Part shown: one piece after another, positions 32,584 to 40,224 of the stretch
Numbering within the stretch: position 1 is the stretch's first letter
Layout: each line of letters opens with the position of its first letter
Assembly (NCBI RefSeq): GCF_046707225.1
Contig: NZ_JBJKOP010000034.1
Coordinates: 1-64,000 of the forward strand
Source: Caproicibacter sp046707225
Lineage (GTDB): Bacteria > Bacillota > Clostridia > Oscillospirales > Acutalibacteraceae
Length of the DNA: 64,000 bases
Direction: 5' to 3'
Program-made: the position numbers and the translations under genes
Notes under the pieces: model-generated
Seen by the model: only the letters and a program-made list of their open reading frames with translations
Database searches by the model: none
What the model was told of the DNA's origin: nothing

Positions 32584-34578
32584 ATGAGTAAGGTTTCTAT
32601 CGACATAGATACCAGTCAAAGATATATATACTTGACTGGTGATATAGACGCATTGCAAGCAAATCGCTATGTGATGAGATACTTGCGTGATTTTTTTAAT
32701 CCGTCTATTGAAGAAAGTAGGATTTCCATTGAAATCGGTGGTAACGAAATAAATCAAGTCCTTTCCAATGTCCGTAATATGCTTTCTAAATACGGCTTTG
32801 AAGAGAGCCGGAGTGAATCGACAAATCGGGTTCTTCAGAACTTTTACGAGGAAGAAGACAAATTTTCAGTATTTTCCCAAGAGGCACTTAACATACGGAA
32901 CAATAATTGTAATACCACCGATTTCAAACTATTTACGAATGTAATAGAGGCTCAATTTCCAACCCGTTCATTATACCCGCTCCAACTTCTCTCGGCATAT
33001 CACTTAGCTTTTTCTCAAAATGCATGCAACTTTTCCGTACCAGGCGCAGGAAAGACAAGCATTGTTTATGGCGCTTATGCGTATTTACACAATCCATCCA
33101 TTGATGATATGAAAAAGGTCGATAGATTACTAATTATTGGACCATTAAGTTCCTTTGGTCCGTGGGAGCAGGAATACTTTGAGTGCTTTGGTCGATGGCC
33201 TATTGCAAAACGTTTGATTAGCGGAATTAGCAAAGAAGAAAAGCAGGATTATCTATGTTCATTACATCCTGCAGAATTGACACTTATTTCATATAATTCA
33301 CTTTATTCTTTACAAGATGAAATTGAATACTTTCTTAAATACAACAATGTTATGGTAATCCTTGATGAAGCACATAAAGCAAAAAACACAAACGGAGGTG
33401 TTATAGCTCAGGCTGTTCTATCTATTGCGAAATATTGCAAATCGAGAGTTGTCCTAACAGGTACCCCGGCTCCCAATGGCTATGAAGATCTTTATAATAT
33501 GTTTAAATTTATTTGGCCTACGAAAAACGTAATGGGATTTGAGACTAACCAATTGCGTGATATGTCCAGTAGACATAACGATCCGCGAGCTAGTCAGCTT
33601 ATTTCTAATATCTCTCCATATTTTATAAGGATTAAAAAGAGCGACCTTGATATCCCATCAGCAACATTTAATCCACCTATATATGTTGAAATGGGGCCGT
33701 CTCAACGTAGGATATACGACTTCATCGAGAGGCGCTATGTTGAATCATTTATGCAAGAAGGTCCACTAGACACTTCTTCACGTTTTAAGTCAGCAATAGC
33801 TCAGGCAAAAATGATTAGATTGATGCAAGCGGCCACTGATCCGACTATGCTTCAGGCTCCATTGAATGATTTTTTCTCTGACGAAGATCGCCCGAACGAA
33901 GCTTATCACGCAATTAATGATACTAATGTTCTGGAAGAGATATCAAAATACAACTCTTTGGAGACACCTGTGAAATATATAGCTGTTAAAAAACTTGTGG
34001 AGAAGATTATTCAGGATGGTGGAAAAGTTGTTGTTTGGGCAACATTTCTCCATACAATTCATGGATTAAAAAGCTACCTTTCGGAAAATGGGATAATGGC
34101 TCAAGAGTTGTATGGAGCCATTCCTGTCGAACAAGGTGGAATTGAGCAAGATCCTGAGTCCGAAGATCAGCTATTGACACGGGAACGGATTATACGAGAG
34201 TTTCAAATGGATGAATGCCCCTACAAAGTCATTTTAGCAAATCCTTTTGCTGTGGCAGAATCTATTTCATTGCATAAAGCATGTCATAACGCAATTTATA
34301 TTGAGAGATCTTTTAATGCTGCACATTATGTACAGTCTAAAGATAGGATTCATAGGTATGGCCTTAAGCCAGGGACTCAAACAAACTATTATTTCGTGAT
34401 TTCCCGTAACTCTGTTGATGAAACTATAGATGAAAGATTAAACGAAAAGGAACGCCGAATGACGGAAATAATGGAGAGTATGCCCATACCGCTTTTTGAT
34501 AATGTTACAGATGATGTGGGCGATGAAGATATAAAGGCGTTGATTCGAGACTATGTTAGAAGAACTAAAAAAATATAA
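32584..34578 (+). CDS. SNF2/superfamily 2 helicase-like ATPase
   Basis: Superfamily 2 motifs are visible: Walker A FSVPGAGKTS near residue 150, DEAH in VILDEAHKAKN near 260, motif III LTGTPAPNG near 297, and the C-terminal SKDRIHRYG near 585 corresponding to motif VI of SNF2 proteins (Q-x-x-x-R-x-x-R-x-G). The N-terminal 140 residues are not conserved. SNF2-type motors translocate on double-stranded DNA and power restriction in several systems. The ATG at 32584 is preferred over a GTG nine bases earlier. It overlaps the following gene by 26 bases. Confidence 0.85.
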   Translation: MSKVSIDIDTSQRYIYLTGDIDALQANRYVMRYLRDFFNPSIEESRISIEIGGNEINQVLSNVRNMLSKYGFEESRSESTNRVLQNFYEEEDKFSVFSQEALNIRNNNCNTTDFKLFTNVIEAQFPTRSLYPLQLLSAYHLAFSQNACNFSVPGAGKTSIVYGAYAYLHNPSIDDMKKVDRLLIIGPLSSFGPWEQEYFECFGRWPIAKRLISGISKEEKQDYLCSLHPAELTLISYNSLYSLQDEIEYFLKYNNVMVILDEAHKAKNTNGGVIAQAVLSIAKYCKSRVVLTGTPAPNGYEDLYNMFKFIWPTKNVMGFETNQLRDMSSRHNDPRASQLISNISPYFIRIKKSDLDIPSATFNPPIYVEMGPSQRRIYDFIERRYVESFMQEGPLDTSSRFKSAIAQAKMIRLMQAATDPTMLQAPLNDFFSDEDRPNEAYHAINDTNVLEEISKYNSLETPVKYIAVKKLVEKIIQDGGKVVVWATFLHTIHGLKSYLSENGIMAQELYGAIPVEQGGIEQDPESEDQLLTRERIIREFQMDECPYKVILANPFAVAESISLHKACHNAIYIERSFNAAHYVQSKDRIHRYGLKPGTQTNYYFVISRNSVDETIDERLNEKERRMTEIMESMPIPLFDNVTDDVGDEDIKALIRDYVRRTKKI

Positions 34579-35521
34579 TGAAATTGGTCAAAAAAGAGAC
34601 ATCTTATATTTCCTTCAACATGTGATAGGGAATCAACATCAAACACATGCTGATATAAAATCGATTTGCGCTCATGTTATGGGAAACTATATACTTAATG
34701 TAGATGCACTTTTAAGCTTTTGCTCAATTTTTCAGTTGACTGAAGAAAGTGAGAAAGTTTATATCAAAAGCTCTGTCATTCCATTTCTTTCAGACGAAAA
34801 AAAGCTGTCTGATTTCATCGTATCTACTATAATAGAGAATCTCTTTTTAAATGGCGTTTTAAATGAGATGCAATTTACGTTTGATCTCTTATCCAAAAAG
34901 TATCGATTTTATAATGAAAAATTAGATTTGACTTGGTCAAATATTAGAAATGTGTTGATTAGTTTTGGATTTTTTAACCTTGAGCGGACTTTATATAGTA
35001 CAAAATTCTACATTTCCAGCGAATATGAGGTGCTATTAAAGCCACACATTATAAAAAGAAAACGATCAATGAGTTTGGAACAGCTCAAAAGGCAACTTGA
35101 GGAAAATGAAAAAGCTGGAGACCTTGCAGAGAAATATGTACTTTTATATGAACAGCATCGAATCAACGATTTTGAAAAATCAAAAAACATTAAGATTATA
35201 TCTGCAATTGACGTAGGTGCAGGCTATGATATTATTTCTTTTAATACCATATCATCCCCAGATTATGATAGATTCATTGAAGTCAAGGCTGTTTCAGCTG
35301 GGTGGAGTTTCTTTTGGTCGAGGAATGAAAAGGAAATTGCTCAATTACATGGAGACAAATATTATTTATACCTTGTAGAACTCTCGAAAATTAGCGAAAC
35401 TTACGAACCTTTGATTATTCAAAATCCTGCTAAAGTCATGTTTGAAAAAAACAATTGGTATATAGAGCCACAATCATATCAAATTAGATCAGCTTTTCCT
35501 CTGGAGAATGATAGTAAATGA
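34553..35521 (+). CDS. DUF3883-like nuclease-fold protein
   Basis: The C-terminal part shows a PD-(D/E)xK-like arrangement: DVGAGYDIISF near residue 218 and RFIEVKAVSAG near 240, then SRNEKEIAQLHGDKYYLYLV near 255-275. This order matches DUF3883 domains. The N-terminal 170 residues are helical and unknown. DUF3883 occurs in restriction and antiphage proteins, often beside helicases. It probably provides a DNA-cleaving or DNA-binding activity for the operon. The start lies inside the helicase gene, indicating tight coupling. Confidence 0.75.
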   Translation: MLEELKKYNEIGQKRDILYFLQHVIGNQHQTHADIKSICAHVMGNYILNVDALLSFCSIFQLTEESEKVYIKSSVIPFLSDEKKLSDFIVSTIIENLFLNGVLNEMQFTFDLLSKKYRFYNEKLDLTWSNIRNVLISFGFFNLERTLYSTKFYISSEYEVLLKPHIIKRKRSMSLEQLKRQLEENEKAGDLAEKYVLLYEQHRINDFEKSKNIKIISAIDVGAGYDIISFNTISSPDYDRFIEVKAVSAGWSFFWSRNEKEIAQLHGDKYYLYLVELSKISETYEPLIIQNPAKVMFEKNNWYIEPQSYQIRSAFPLENDSK

Positions 35522-35940
35522 AGCATCCAATATTAAAAACTACTCCAGAAATATCAGAACGCATGGGGCGTGTCCATCTTAAAGGTGGTAAGGCAGAAGA
35601 ATTATTAGCAAAGGCCCTGTGGCACAATGGGATACGCTATCAAAAAAACTATAAGAAATTATTTGGGTCACCAGATATCGCAATCACAAAGCAAAAAATT
35701 GCAATATTTGTTGATGGTGAGTTTTGGCACGGGTATAACTGGGAAGTTCAGAAAGATAAGCTTAAATCAAATAGAACTTATTGGATTACAAAGATTGAAG
35801 AGAATATTGAACGTGATAAGCGAAATGACAAATTATTAGTTCAAGATGGTTGGAAAGTATATCATTTTTGGGAAAAACAAATTTTAAAAGATCTTGATAG
35901 TTGTATGTATACTATTCTTAAGGTAATCAGTGCAAAATAG
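35518..35940 (+). CDS. Vsr-like endonuclease
   Basis: The 140-residue protein carries GSPDIAITKQKIAIFVDGEF, in part, then FWHGYNW, the core of very short patch repair endonucleases (metal-binding Asp near 52 and the FVDGxFWHG block near 66). It ends with GWKVYHFWE, typical of the fold. Vsr normally nicks at T:G mismatches made by deamination of 5-methylcytosine, so it fits beside a C5 methyltransferase. It could also be the restriction nuclease. Its ATG overlaps the previous stop (ATGA). Confidence 0.85.
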   Translation: MKHPILKTTPEISERMGRVHLKGGKAEELLAKALWHNGIRYQKNYKKLFGSPDIAITKQKIAIFVDGEFWHGYNWEVQKDKLKSNRTYWITKIEENIERDKRNDKLLVQDGWKVYHFWEKQILKDLDSCMYTILKVISAK

Positions 35941-36065
35941 CCTAGCCTTAGATTAAATTGTTGTCCTATTATCCGACATTTGAATTTTCAACAAGATAGT
36001 CTACCGTCACAGCTTATTCAAACTAAAGTGGGCATATTTGGGGGTATATAAGGAAAGCTGATCTT

Positions 36066-36299
36066 ATGAATGCAACGCTCTATGACAAAATATTCTCGGA
36101 CAGAAGCATTACCGATCTGAAAAAATCAAATAAAAGTTTCCAGACATTAACATGATGTATACACTGTCGTGCCGATAGAGACTTCGGCAACGCCGCCTAT
36201 GCCACAATACGCGGTTTCGTGCTAAAATTTGAGGACCTTGGCCTTTTGTCAGCACAAAAATACGGAAATAAAGTGAAATACTCCGTACTGGATAAATAA
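36066..36299 (+). pseudogene. Relic of a small plus-strand gene
   Basis: An ATG frame MNATLYDKIFSDRSITDLKK, in part, stops at TGA. After a frame change the sequence continues ADRDFGNAAYATIRGFVLKF, in part, EDLGLLSAQ and YGNKVKYSVLDK, with a TAA. The second part looks like a winged helix. The two parts probably belong to one decayed gene of about 75 codons. The original function is unknown. Confidence 0.4.
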
Positions 36300-36486
36300 T
36301 CAAAATCAAAAGGCACGGTCGTGGGTGATTCATCACTCCATTTCCGTGCTTTTTCCGATTGTAGGCTTTGGGGTTTTCTGGCTTGCGGGTAACGGGATTC
36401 AACGCGCCCCAACTTCCTCGCCGTGCTATGGCAAGCTCCCGTCGCTTTTTCTTGGATAGTTTCTCATAGGGAATGAATTTTTCCAT
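36197..36486 (-). pseudogene. Small conserved conjugative-element gene with a frameshift
   Basis: From ATG at 36486 the product reads MEKFIPYEKLSKKKRRELA, in part, RGSWGALNPVTRKPENPKAY and NRKK, a basic protein like ones seen in clostridial conjugative elements. At an A run (T run 36350-36354 on the plus strand) the zero frame turns into unlikely sequence, while the -1 frame continues ARKWSDESPTTVPFDFDY. This suggests loss of one A or frame slippage. The function is unknown. Confidence 0.45.
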
Positions 36487-36564
36487 CTTGTCAACCTCCT
36501 GGCTAAATAAAAACTCAGGCTAAAACAGAGCCGGTTTCTATTTTAGCCTAAGTTCATCAAAATA

Positions 36565-37143
36565 TCAACGCCGGGCGGTTTCACCATGATATTCCTCAAA
36601 AAAACGGTTCAGCAGTTTCTGGTGCTTTTTCGATTTATGTATAATGAGGTAGCCGTCATGGCAGTAAAAATCAACTAACCATACCTTAGCTGTCACAGAT
36701 TGGTTATAGAGTAAAACGCACCTCAATTTTCCCGTAGAGATCCAATCTTGAAAGGCGCTGTCGGAATAGCCTGTCAGCTGCGCCATTTTTCTTTTGGTCA
36801 TGGCATCCGGTGCGGCAGACCACTCATCCTCCAGCCAGAGGCGGAATTCTTCTACAGGCAGCCTTTGTGCCCCTTTGCCGTGCTGATGCGGAGTGGCAGA
36901 AGAAAAGGTTCCGCTGGGAAGCACATACTTTTCCGGATGCTCTTCCATCTCCTCCAGATAAGAAATTACATCCTTCAGCTTGACCCGAAAGTTGCGCGTC
37001 TTCTTGCCGCTGTCCTTGCAGGGGATGTAGCCGTTTTTCAGCATATAGCTGGCTTTACGCTTGCTGATGTGCAAGATCGTGCGCATTTCGTCCAGAGTCA
37101 GGTCTTCAGGATACTGGTCCTTCAAATCGGCATACTTGCTCAT
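36565..37143 (-). CDS. Helix-turn-helix protein near the element end
   Basis: The 192-residue protein from ATG 37143 has an excisionase-like winged helix (LTLDEMRTILHISKRKASYM, in part, LKNGYIPCKDSG) and a second helix-turn-helix-like region (MAQLTGYSDSAFQDWISTG). It overlaps the upstream HTH gene as ATGA. It lies 800 bases from the attachment site, so a role in excision or its control is likely. The target is unknown. Confidence 0.65.
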   Translation of the reverse strand: MSKYADLKDQYPEDLTLDEMRTILHISKRKASYMLKNGYIPCKDSGKKTRNFRVKLKDVISYLEEMEEHPEKYVLPSGTFSSATPHQHGKGAQRLPVEEFRLWLEDEWSAAPDAMTKRKMAQLTGYSDSAFQDWISTGKLRCVLLYNQSVTAKVWLVDFYCHDGYLIIHKSKKHQKLLNRFFEEYHGETARR

Positions 37144-37598
37144 TTTTTGGAACCCCGTTCGGACTTCTGCTTTTTGCACTGATATAGCACCACACCCTTG
37201 TAACGGTCATTACCTGAGGAAACATAGGATTCCAACATCTTTTCCCGGCACATGGGCGCCAGCAGCACCTTTCGGCAGTATTGGTTGGATATCCCCAGTA
37301 TACTCGAAATCTCAGAAGCAGTTCGCGGCTTGGCGCAGTACTTTTGGATTTCCTTGCGCTGGTCGGTGGGCGAGATGCATTCGGTGTAGCCGCTGGCGAG
37401 AACAAAGTCAATCACGTCCTGCTTGGCCACATGATATTTGTTGGTCACAAGATAACAGGAAATCAGGTTGCCCTTCAGCATGTGGTAAACGGTGTTGATA
37501 CCGAGGTGGAGCATTTTGGATACGTCCTCGGGAAATACGCAGTCGGGATATTTTTTGAACTGCCGCTCCAGCTTTTTACGGAGTTGTTCCTGTATCAT
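37140..37598 (-). CDS. Excisionase-like helix-turn-helix protein
   Basis: The 152-residue basic protein has two HTH segments: VFPEDVSKMLHLGINTVYHM, in part, LKGNLI (residues 21-46) and KPRTASEISSILGISNQYCR, in part (about 90-112). The first matches the excisionase-type or MerR-like fold used in Xis proteins. It starts about 330 bases from the tRNA fragment and forms an operon with the next HTH gene. An integrase gene is not present beside it. Confidence 0.65.
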   Translation of the reverse strand: MIQEQLRKKLERQFKKYPDCVFPEDVSKMLHLGINTVYHMLKGNLISCYLVTNKYHVAKQDVIDFVLASGYTECISPTDQRKEIQKYCAKPRTASEISSILGISNQYCRKVLLAPMCREKMLESYVSSGNDRYKGVVLYQCKKQKSERGSKK

Positions 37599-37668
37599 TT
37601 AAATTCTTCCTTTCCGTTGTTTGCCGACGGCAGAAAGGAGAATCATTCTAAAATCAGGGTCTTGCTTC

Positions 37669-37744
37669 TTGCAATTTTACAAGGTCGGTTCTTGAAAGGC
37701 GCATGGCGTCAGGGAATTTCATCTTGCAGTTTTCTTGCACTTTT
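37669..37744 (+). repeat. Imperfect direct repeats next to the attachment site
   Basis: TTGCAATTTT (37669-37678), TTGCAGTTTT (37724-37733) and TTGCACTTTT (37735-37744) share TTGCANTTTT, and the last runs into TTGCAGAAAA. The stretch 37599-37926 has no gene. Repeats this close to an attachment site could be integrase or excisionase arm sites. Confidence 0.4.
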
Positions 37745-37926
37745 GCAGAAAATCAGCAAAACAGCGGCATTTTTGCCTGAAATCCGGTTGATGAACCAGA
37801 GCGCTTATGAGTCCTTATTTTATCAGGGTTTGCTGGCTCAAAGCCTTGGAAACACTAGGTTTCACGGCGGTTTTTCCCGTAATGAACTGTGATGTTCTGT
37901 GAGATACCGTGCCGTTTCCCCAACGG

Positions 37927-37982
37927 CTCGAAATCAGGTTGTCCTCACGGGCACGTGAGTTCGAATCTCACCGCCTCCGCCA
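37927..37982 (+). tRNA. 3' fragment of tRNA-Ser(CGA), probable attachment site
   Basis: The sequence starts in the anticodon loop CTCGAAA, continues with the 3' anticodon stem TCAGG, a long variable arm (GTCC TCAC GGGC), the T arm GTGAG TTCGAAT CTCAC, the acceptor CGCCTCC, the discriminator G and CCA. The 5' half is missing: bases upstream (CAACGG) do not pair with TCAGG. A displaced 3' end on the plus strand implies an element lying to the left, with the intact tRNA outside the window. Confidence 0.75.
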
Positions 37983-37986
37983 AAAA

Positions 37987-38019
37987 TTGACCGAGGCATT
38001 GATACGATGCCTCGGTCAA
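37987..38019 (+). terminator. Rho-independent terminator after the tRNA fragment
   Basis: TTGACCGAGGCAT and ATGCCTCGGTCAA form a perfect 13-base stem, followed by CTCTTTTATTTT. It is probably the original tRNA-Ser terminator. Confidence 0.85.
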
Positions 38020-38043
38020 CTCTTTTATTTTGCGTATCAGGAA

Positions 38044-38162
38044 AGCCTGCAATACAAGTGATTTGCCCCATAGGGGTATTCAAAATTCTTTGTATTGCAG
38101 GCTTTTTCTGCATTGCGGGGCTTTTCCGGCACTCTCGGTTCAAGGTTGAATTTGAATACCCC
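38044..38162. repeat. Nested long inverted repeats
   Basis: AGCCTGCAATACAA (38044-38057) pairs perfectly with 38090-38103. A second pair, GGGGTATTCAAAATTC (38073-38088) with GAATTTGAATACCCC (38148-38162), interlocks with it, so only one stem can form at a time. No gene is seen from 37983 to 38267. It may be a regulatory RNA, a terminator switch or a palindromic repeat. Confidence 0.55.
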
Positions 38163-38267
38163 TTGAGGAAAAATAAAATAGTTCTACGGAAAATAACAGA
38201 GTTCAAAGAAAAATAAAAGTGTTTGATTTGCTCTGCTCAACACCTTGATTTGATAGTGTTAGTTGGT

Positions 38268-38424
38268 CTAATCAGACTTTTTCGCCGAGTACTTCGTGGA
38301 TTTTCTCTTTTTTATGCCATTCCCGCCAATCTCGATATTGCTCCGGCGGGAGCGTTCCTCTTGTACTTTATTAAAGATTTCCTCCGGGATAATTGCTTCG
38401 TTATTCTCCTCGGAAGCATATCTG
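38268..38424 (-). pseudogene. Relic of a large serine recombinase
   Basis: The minus strand reads EENNEAIIPEEIFNKVQEER, in part, then SRRSNIEIGGNG and a stop. This resembles the segment after the Recombinase domain of large serine recombinases (typically E-N-N-H-x-A-I-I-P-x-E-x-F-x-x-V-Q-x-E). The catalytic N-terminus and the zinc ribbon are missing. It shows that another integrative element once lay here. The remaining bases to 38600 hold nothing else recognisable. Confidence 0.5.
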
Positions 38425-38619
38425 TCTTAAGGGATTCTTGCCACCGGGCAATTTGGAGACCAGGCGGTAAGAATCCCTTGTTCTTTTCTGTCAGAACTAA
38501 TCGAAGGAGTACGTTTTTTCGAGGTTGCGGATATGTTATTATTGAATAGAAGCGTCGCGTGTACACTTTTGCTTGCTACTGTGGGATTGGTGATGTGCTG
38601 GTGATATGCTATAAAGATG

Positions 38620-38648
38620 TTGTAATAATGAGTGTAATATGTTATAAT
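38620..38648 (+). promoter_or_regulatory. Promoter of the LlaJI-type operon
   Basis: TTGTAA (38620-38625) and TATAAT (38643-38648) are 17 bases apart. TGTAATA-like repeats cover the region, and these may be binding sites for the controller protein encoded 44 bases downstream. Confidence 0.65.
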
Positions 38649-38691
38649 AATTTAATGTTTGATTGTACATCTTACTCGAGGGGAGATCAGA

Positions 38692-38913
38692 ATGAGTTTT
38701 TCGGAAGATATTAAAAAGATTCGTCGAAAAGCCTTTTTATCGCAAGAAGAGTTTGCGAAAAAGATAGGAGTATCTTTCGCTACAGTCAACCGTTGGGAGA
38801 CTGGAAAAGCCACGCCAAATTTTAAAACAATGAAGTTGATCGATGCATATTGTAAAAAGAATGCAATTGATTTCGATGTTTGTGACATTGTTGAGTCCAA
38901 ACACAAAGATTGA
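38692..38913 (+). CDS. XRE-family controller protein of the restriction operon
   Basis: The 73-residue protein is a Cro/C1 helix-turn-helix (FLSQEEFAKKIGVSFATVNR, in part, WETGKATP). It starts behind GAGGGGAG; an in-frame start 33 bases upstream lacks a ribosome-binding site. Position at the head of a restriction operon suggests a C-type controller that delays restriction until methylation is complete. It is followed directly by the first methyltransferase gene. Confidence 0.75.
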   Translation: MSFSEDIKKIRRKAFLSQEEFAKKIGVSFATVNRWETGKATPNFKTMKLIDAYCKKNAIDFDVCDIVESKHKD

Positions 38914-38942
38914 CAATATTTAACTTGAGAGGTTATACCACA

Positions 38943-40091
38943 GTGAATAACGTAGTTAGAGAAATTCCAGGAGGCGATTACGCCTTCTTAAGAAATAAGA
39001 AACCAAAGAGGCTGCCTGGGAATCCAGAAAAGACGGTTAGGCTTGTAGATTTGTTTTGCGGCTGCGGCGGCATTTCCCTTGGGGTCAAGGAGGCCTGCAA
39101 CACTCTAAACTATGGTTTGGATATTCCTTTGGCTGTTGATTTTGAAAAGGAAGCCAGCGATTGTTATGAGTGCAATTTTCCTGAGGCGAATGTTGTCAAT
39201 GGAGACATCACCCAATTGTTTTCCGATATGGTAGGTTCTCCTTTTACTGAGAAGGAGATAGAGCTTCAACAAATGGTAGGACATGTTGATTTGCTTGTTG
39301 GTGGACCTCCCTGCCAAGGGCACTCGGATTTGAACCGCTATACAAAGCGGAATGACCCCAAAAATCATCTCTACCTATATATGGCAAGAGCGGCAGAACT
39401 GTTTCGTCCAAGGTTAGTCATTATCGAAAATGTTACTGGTGCATTACATGATAAAGGACAAGTTGTTCAGTGTGTTCAAAAGGATTTAACCAAGCTCGGT
39501 TACAAAGTGGATATTGGAATTGTGGACTTGGTAAAGATTGGAGTTCCTCAGACGCGCAGACGCTTAATACTTCTTGCGTCTTTAGATAATGTTTTCTCTG
39601 TTGAGAAAATACAAGAGGAATATACAGTTAGCCAAGAGAGAACTGTTGATTGGGCAATTGGAGATTTAACGGGTGTTGCTCAATCAACGTTATTGGATAT
39701 GCCCTCTATTCCTTCCAAGGAAAATCAACGGCGGATTCATTACTTGTTCGAACATAATGTATATGACCTGCCGAATGAGGAACGCCCTCCTTGCCATAGA
39801 GATAAAAAACATTCATATAACAGTATTTACGGGCGGTTGCATCCCGACAAACCGTCCCAGACAATCACTAGAGGCTTCTATAATAATTGTATGGGGAGAT
39901 ATGTCCATCCAACACAAAAAAGAACACTGACTGCACATGAAGCGGCCCGCTTACAGTTCTTCCCGGATTACTTTGACTTTTCTTCTGTAAGTAACAAGAC
40001 TGCTCTTGGAATTATTGTGGGAAACGCGGTTCCAATGAAACTACCATATATCTATGCACTAGCGCTCTTAAGCGAAAAAGAACATGGGTAG
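38943..40091 (+). CDS. LlaJI-type cytosine-5 methyltransferase 1
   Basis: Motifs: VRLVDLFCGCGGISLG (about residues 32-47), GGPPCQGHSD with catalytic Cys near 122, IIENVTG near 158, QTRRRLILLA near 200 and IVGNAVPMKLP near the end. The likely start is GTG at 38943, behind GAGAGG; TTG at 38910 overlaps the controller stop and is less likely. LlaJI-type systems use two methyltransferases because the recognition site is asymmetric, each modifying one strand. The two enzymes differ strongly, as expected. Confidence 0.85.
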   Translation: MNNVVREIPGGDYAFLRNKKPKRLPGNPEKTVRLVDLFCGCGGISLGVKEACNTLNYGLDIPLAVDFEKEASDCYECNFPEANVVNGDITQLFSDMVGSPFTEKEIELQQMVGHVDLLVGGPPCQGHSDLNRYTKRNDPKNHLYLYMARAAELFRPRLVIIENVTGALHDKGQVVQCVQKDLTKLGYKVDIGIVDLVKIGVPQTRRRLILLASLDNVFSVEKIQEEYTVSQERTVDWAIGDLTGVAQSTLLDMPSIPSKENQRRIHYLFEHNVYDLPNEERPPCHRDKKHSYNSIYGRLHPDKPSQTITRGFYNNCMGRYVHPTQKRTLTAHEAARLQFFPDYFDFSSVSNKTALGIIVGNAVPMKLPYIYALALLSEKEHG

Positions 40092-40224
40092 ATATTGGCC
40101 GAAAGGCAAAATATCTATAAGAGATTATACGCCATATTGCCATTTGTTGCCCCTGAAAATGAAATGACCTCTTGGACGGATAACAAATGTGTGGGAATAG
40201 CCTCAGCATTGAGGAAAGAGAGTG

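Noticed and set aside
37281..37892. 203-codon plus-strand frame over the HTH gene
   Set aside because: The minus-strand HTH gene explains the region; the frame runs into gene-free DNA near the attachment site.
37934..38206. Minus-strand frame ending in GGGEIRTHVPVRTT
   Set aside because: This peptide is the familiar false translation of an antisense tRNA-Ser 3' end plus terminator.
38910..38942. TTG start for the first LlaJI-type methyltransferase
   Set aside because: It overlaps the controller stop and has no ribosome-binding site, whereas GTG at 38943 is preceded by GAGAGG.
40084..40166. 27-codon frame between the two LlaJI-type methyltransferases
   Set aside because: Overlaps the end of the first gene, has no ribosome-binding site and no recognisable pattern.
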